A stretch of DNA of 7,512 nucleotides from Bacillota bacterium (GTDB lineage: Bacteria; Bacillota_A; Clostridia; Clostridiales; Clostridiaceae). The stretch is from NCBI GenBank assembly GCA_021780795.1, contig JAJXYA010000428.1, positions 1 to 7,512 of the forward strand. Direction: 5' to 3'. Every line of letters begins with the position of its first letter. The first letter of the stretch is position 1. Shown here piece after piece: positions 6,334 to 7,512 of the stretch. Both the position numbers and the translations under genes were made by a program. The notes under the pieces are model-generated. The model was not told the DNA's origin, made no database searches, and was given only the letters and a program-made list of their open reading frames with translations.

Positions 6334-6438
6334 TTAACGACTTCAGAAGGAGATTTATGCTTCCCCAAAAGTTATCTCATTGTTATAGTATGACACCCGC
6401 TTATAAAAGTGGCAACTTGCCTTCTGAAATGTCGTTAA
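6334..6438. repeat. ~105-bp inverted-repeat element (structured or MITE-like) at the gntR 3' end
   Basis: TTAACGACTTCAGAAGG (6334-6350) pairs with CCTTCTGAAATGTCGTTAA (6420-6438): 8 bp, a two-base bulge, then 9 bp. Internally, GAGAT/ATCTC (6350-6354 with 6374-6378) and CCGCTT/AAGTGG (6397-6402 with 6407-6412, one G-T pair, more stable as plus-strand RNA) could form further stems, giving a branched fold. It looks more GC-rich than its surroundings. The outer right arm contains the gntR stop codon. I know of no family it certainly belongs to. Options are a small non-autonomous mobile repeat, a processed RNA element or a 3' structure of the gntR mRNA. It lacks the tight stem and U-run of a classic terminator. 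Confidence 0.55.
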
Positions 6439-7109
6439 AACAAATGAATTTCCTTTGCGAGAAACTTCTTCGCATTCACTGTATGTTCTCTACCTATCTT
6501 CTCAGCTAAAATTTCATCTTTATTTTCAAAAGCTTCTATAAGAGCTTTGTGCTCCTTCATAGCTTGATGTCTTCTTTCATTCATTACCAAAGTAAAATTT
6601 CTTAATACCGATAAATATTCATAAATTTGTTTCATTTGTTCTATAAGTCTATTATTGTTACTAGCATATAAAATAATATCATGAAATTCCCCATGGGTTT
6701 TCCAATATTTTTTAACATCATTATTCTCAATGCATTGTTCCATTTTGCATACCTTTTCTTTTAGATCTGATATTTGAAATTCAGTTAAATTAGAACATGC
6801 TAAACTAAATTCTAATCCCTCTAGCACTTCTCTAATTTCATAAATTTCCATGATATCTTTTTTTGATATTCCCTTAACTACAGTTCCTTTTCTAGGCACA
6901 TTTTCAGCTAATCCTTCAATCTCTAATTGCCTAAAAGCTTCTCTTACAGGTGTCCTACTAACCCCCATATTGTCCGCTATAGAAGTCTCAACAAGTCTAC
7001 TTCCTGGCTCAAGTGTACCATTAATAATTGCCATTCTTAGTCTTTCAAGGACAATTTCTCTAATAGGTCTTAAATCTGTAGTTTCAATCTTTTCTAATAA
7101 TGGATTCAT
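6435..7109 (-). CDS. GntR-family transcriptional regulator, FadR/FCD subfamily, probable citrate regulator (CitO-like)
   Basis: An N-terminal winged helix-turn-helix (about 14-80) includes LVETSIADNMGVSRTPVREAF, the classic GntR signature, and the wing PRKGTVV. A C-terminal FCD ligand domain (about 84-215) carries EIREVLEG at 91-98 and histidines at 143 (FHDIIL), 187 (EHKALI) and 209 (EHTVNA) that fit the metal site of FCD proteins. Enterococcal CitO, a citrate-responsive activator, is of this type, so citrate is the likely ligand here by context. The 224-residue start at 7109 is preferred: AAGGAAG lies eight bases upstream. An ATG at 7157 would add 16 residues, but it has no ribosome binding site and falls almost on the predicted transcription start. 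Candidate operators lie on its downstream side, before the cit operon. I see no copy at its own promoter. Confidence 0.9.
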   Translation of the reverse strand: MNPLLEKIETTDLRPIREIVLERLRMAIINGTLEPGSRLVETSIADNMGVSRTPVREAFRQLEIEGLAENVPRKGTVVKGISKKDIMEIYEIREVLEGLEFSLACSNLTEFQISDLKEKVCKMEQCIENNDVKKYWKTHGEFHDIILYASNNNRLIEQMKQIYEYLSVLRNFTLVMNERRHQAMKEHKALIEAFENKDEILAEKIGREHTVNAKKFLAKEIHLF

Positions 7110-7168
7110 ATAATCAACTTCCTTAATTACCTTAATATTTAACAAACCTTTAAGCATTATTTATAATT

Positions 7169-7197
7169 ATTATAATATAGGATTTTTTAAATTACAA
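7169..7197 (-). promoter_or_regulatory. gntR promoter
   Basis: TTGTAA (7192-7197), a 17-bp spacer and a perfect TATAAT (7169-7174) on the minus strand lie between the citG stop and gntR. The expected start near 7162 gives a leader of about 53 nt before the preferred ATG. No TTGTATAC operator is present, so autoregulation through that motif is not suggested. No terminator is evident after citG, so some read-through is possible. Confidence 0.6.
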
Positions 7198-7228
7198 TCA
7201 TTATAGATAAATATCAATTTAGCTAGAT

Positions 7229-7512
7229 TTATATATCCATACCACTCATATATTGCTCTACTAAATATAAGAATACCGTTACTCCAAGTAAATCAGCACT
7301 TCCACCGGGACTTATATTGCTTTCTATAAATTCATCGCATAAACTATTAATTTTTTCTCTACCACAAGAAGTTTTCATTCCACCGCTAGCTATTATTTCT
7401 GTTGCTTTTTCCTTTACCACTTCTAAAACTTCTGGAGAATGTCTATGAATTATAGTTGAGTCGTCACAAACTTGCATAATTCCCAGCAAAGTATGTACAA
7501 GTCTATCATTAA
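7229..7512 (-). CDS. citG: CitG: triphosphoribosyl-dephospho-CoA synthase, C-terminal fragment cut by the right window edge
   Basis: CitG condenses ATP with dephospho-CoA to give the precursor of the citrate lyase prosthetic group (EC 2.4.2.52), which CitX then attaches to CitD. The last ~93 residues are present. The reading frame stays open to the window edge, so an apparent TTG start at 7489 is internal. Family features are VHTLLGIMQVCDDSTIIHRH, a central ASGG, and the C-terminal ISPGGSADLLGVTVFLYLVEQ, in which SPGGSADLL is the family hallmark. MdcB of malonate decarboxylase is a close homologue; the citCDEFX neighbours favour CitG. It is the first citrate gene in the window, separated from citX by the whole cluster. 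Confidence 0.9.
   Translation of the reverse strand, partial: NDRLVHTLLGIMQVCDDSTIIHRHSPEVLEVVKEKATEIIASGGMKTSCGREKINSLCDEFIESNISPGGSADLLGVTVFLYLVEQYMSGMDI

Larger units (their letters stand above)
5793..6434. other. 642-bp non-coding control region between gntR and the malic-enzyme-cit operon
   Basis: No convincing gene lies here on either strand. Reading with transcription, it holds a ~105-bp inverted-repeat element right after gntR, two operator-like sites 32 bp apart, a near-consensus promoter, a 46-bp perfect palindrome containing the operator core, a weaker promoter candidate, a fourth operator, an 8-bp direct repeat and a strong Shine-Dalgarno. A weak third promoter candidate, TTGTAA-17-TAATTT, lies at 6000-6028 just before operator D. 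Depending on the promoter used, the leader would be roughly 200 to 385 nt. Confidence 0.8.

Noticed and set aside
6282..6509. Plus-strand open frame of 75 codons across the inverted-repeat element and the gntR end
   Set aside because: It runs antisense into gntR, begins in an operator, and has no family resemblance that I recognise.
7110..7157. Longer gntR start at ATG 7157
   Set aside because: It has no ribosome binding site and lies about five bases from the predicted transcription start; the ATG at 7109 has AAGGAAG at ideal spacing.

Overview
The window is a low-GC Clostridia-like (Bacillota) segment carrying most of a citrate-fermentation locus. AT-rich intergenic DNA, strong AGGAGG-type ribosome binding sites, GTG/TTG starts and closely packed genes all fit that group. 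The sequence does not allow a species call. Every supported gene is on the minus strand, so transcription runs from right to left.

In transcription order: the 3' end of citG (prosthetic-group precursor synthase, cut by the right edge); a GntR/FCD regulator with its own promoter; a 642-bp non-coding control region; a malic-enzyme-family gene that probably acts as a CitM-type oxaloacetate decarboxylase; citC, citD, citE, citF and citX, tightly spaced or overlapping; a 99-bp gap; and the first 42 codons of an aconitase, cut by the left edge. CitG makes the CoA-like cofactor precursor and CitX loads it onto CitD. CitC acetylates it, and CitF with CitE cleaves citrate to acetate and oxaloacetate. 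The malic-enzyme-family protein would then decarboxylate oxaloacetate to pyruvate. No citrate transporter and no membrane Na+-pumping decarboxylase is in the window.

The most notable content is regulatory. Copies or degenerate copies of one operator, TTGTATAC-NN-GTATACAA, occur four times in the control region and once in front of aconitase. One copy is embedded in a perfect 46-bp palindrome. They are the natural candidate targets of the adjacent GntR protein, and they imply one regulon covering citrate cleavage and aconitase. The control region also holds a near-consensus promoter (TTGCAA-17-TATAAT), a candidate second promoter, a strong Shine-Dalgarno without a canonical start codon, and a ~105-bp inverted-repeat element whose outer arm contains the gntR stop codon.

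I see no new type of system. This is a recognisable citrate lyase cluster with an unusual order and control region. Functional assignments rest on motif recognition by eye; operator function, promoter use and the decarboxylase role are inferences.
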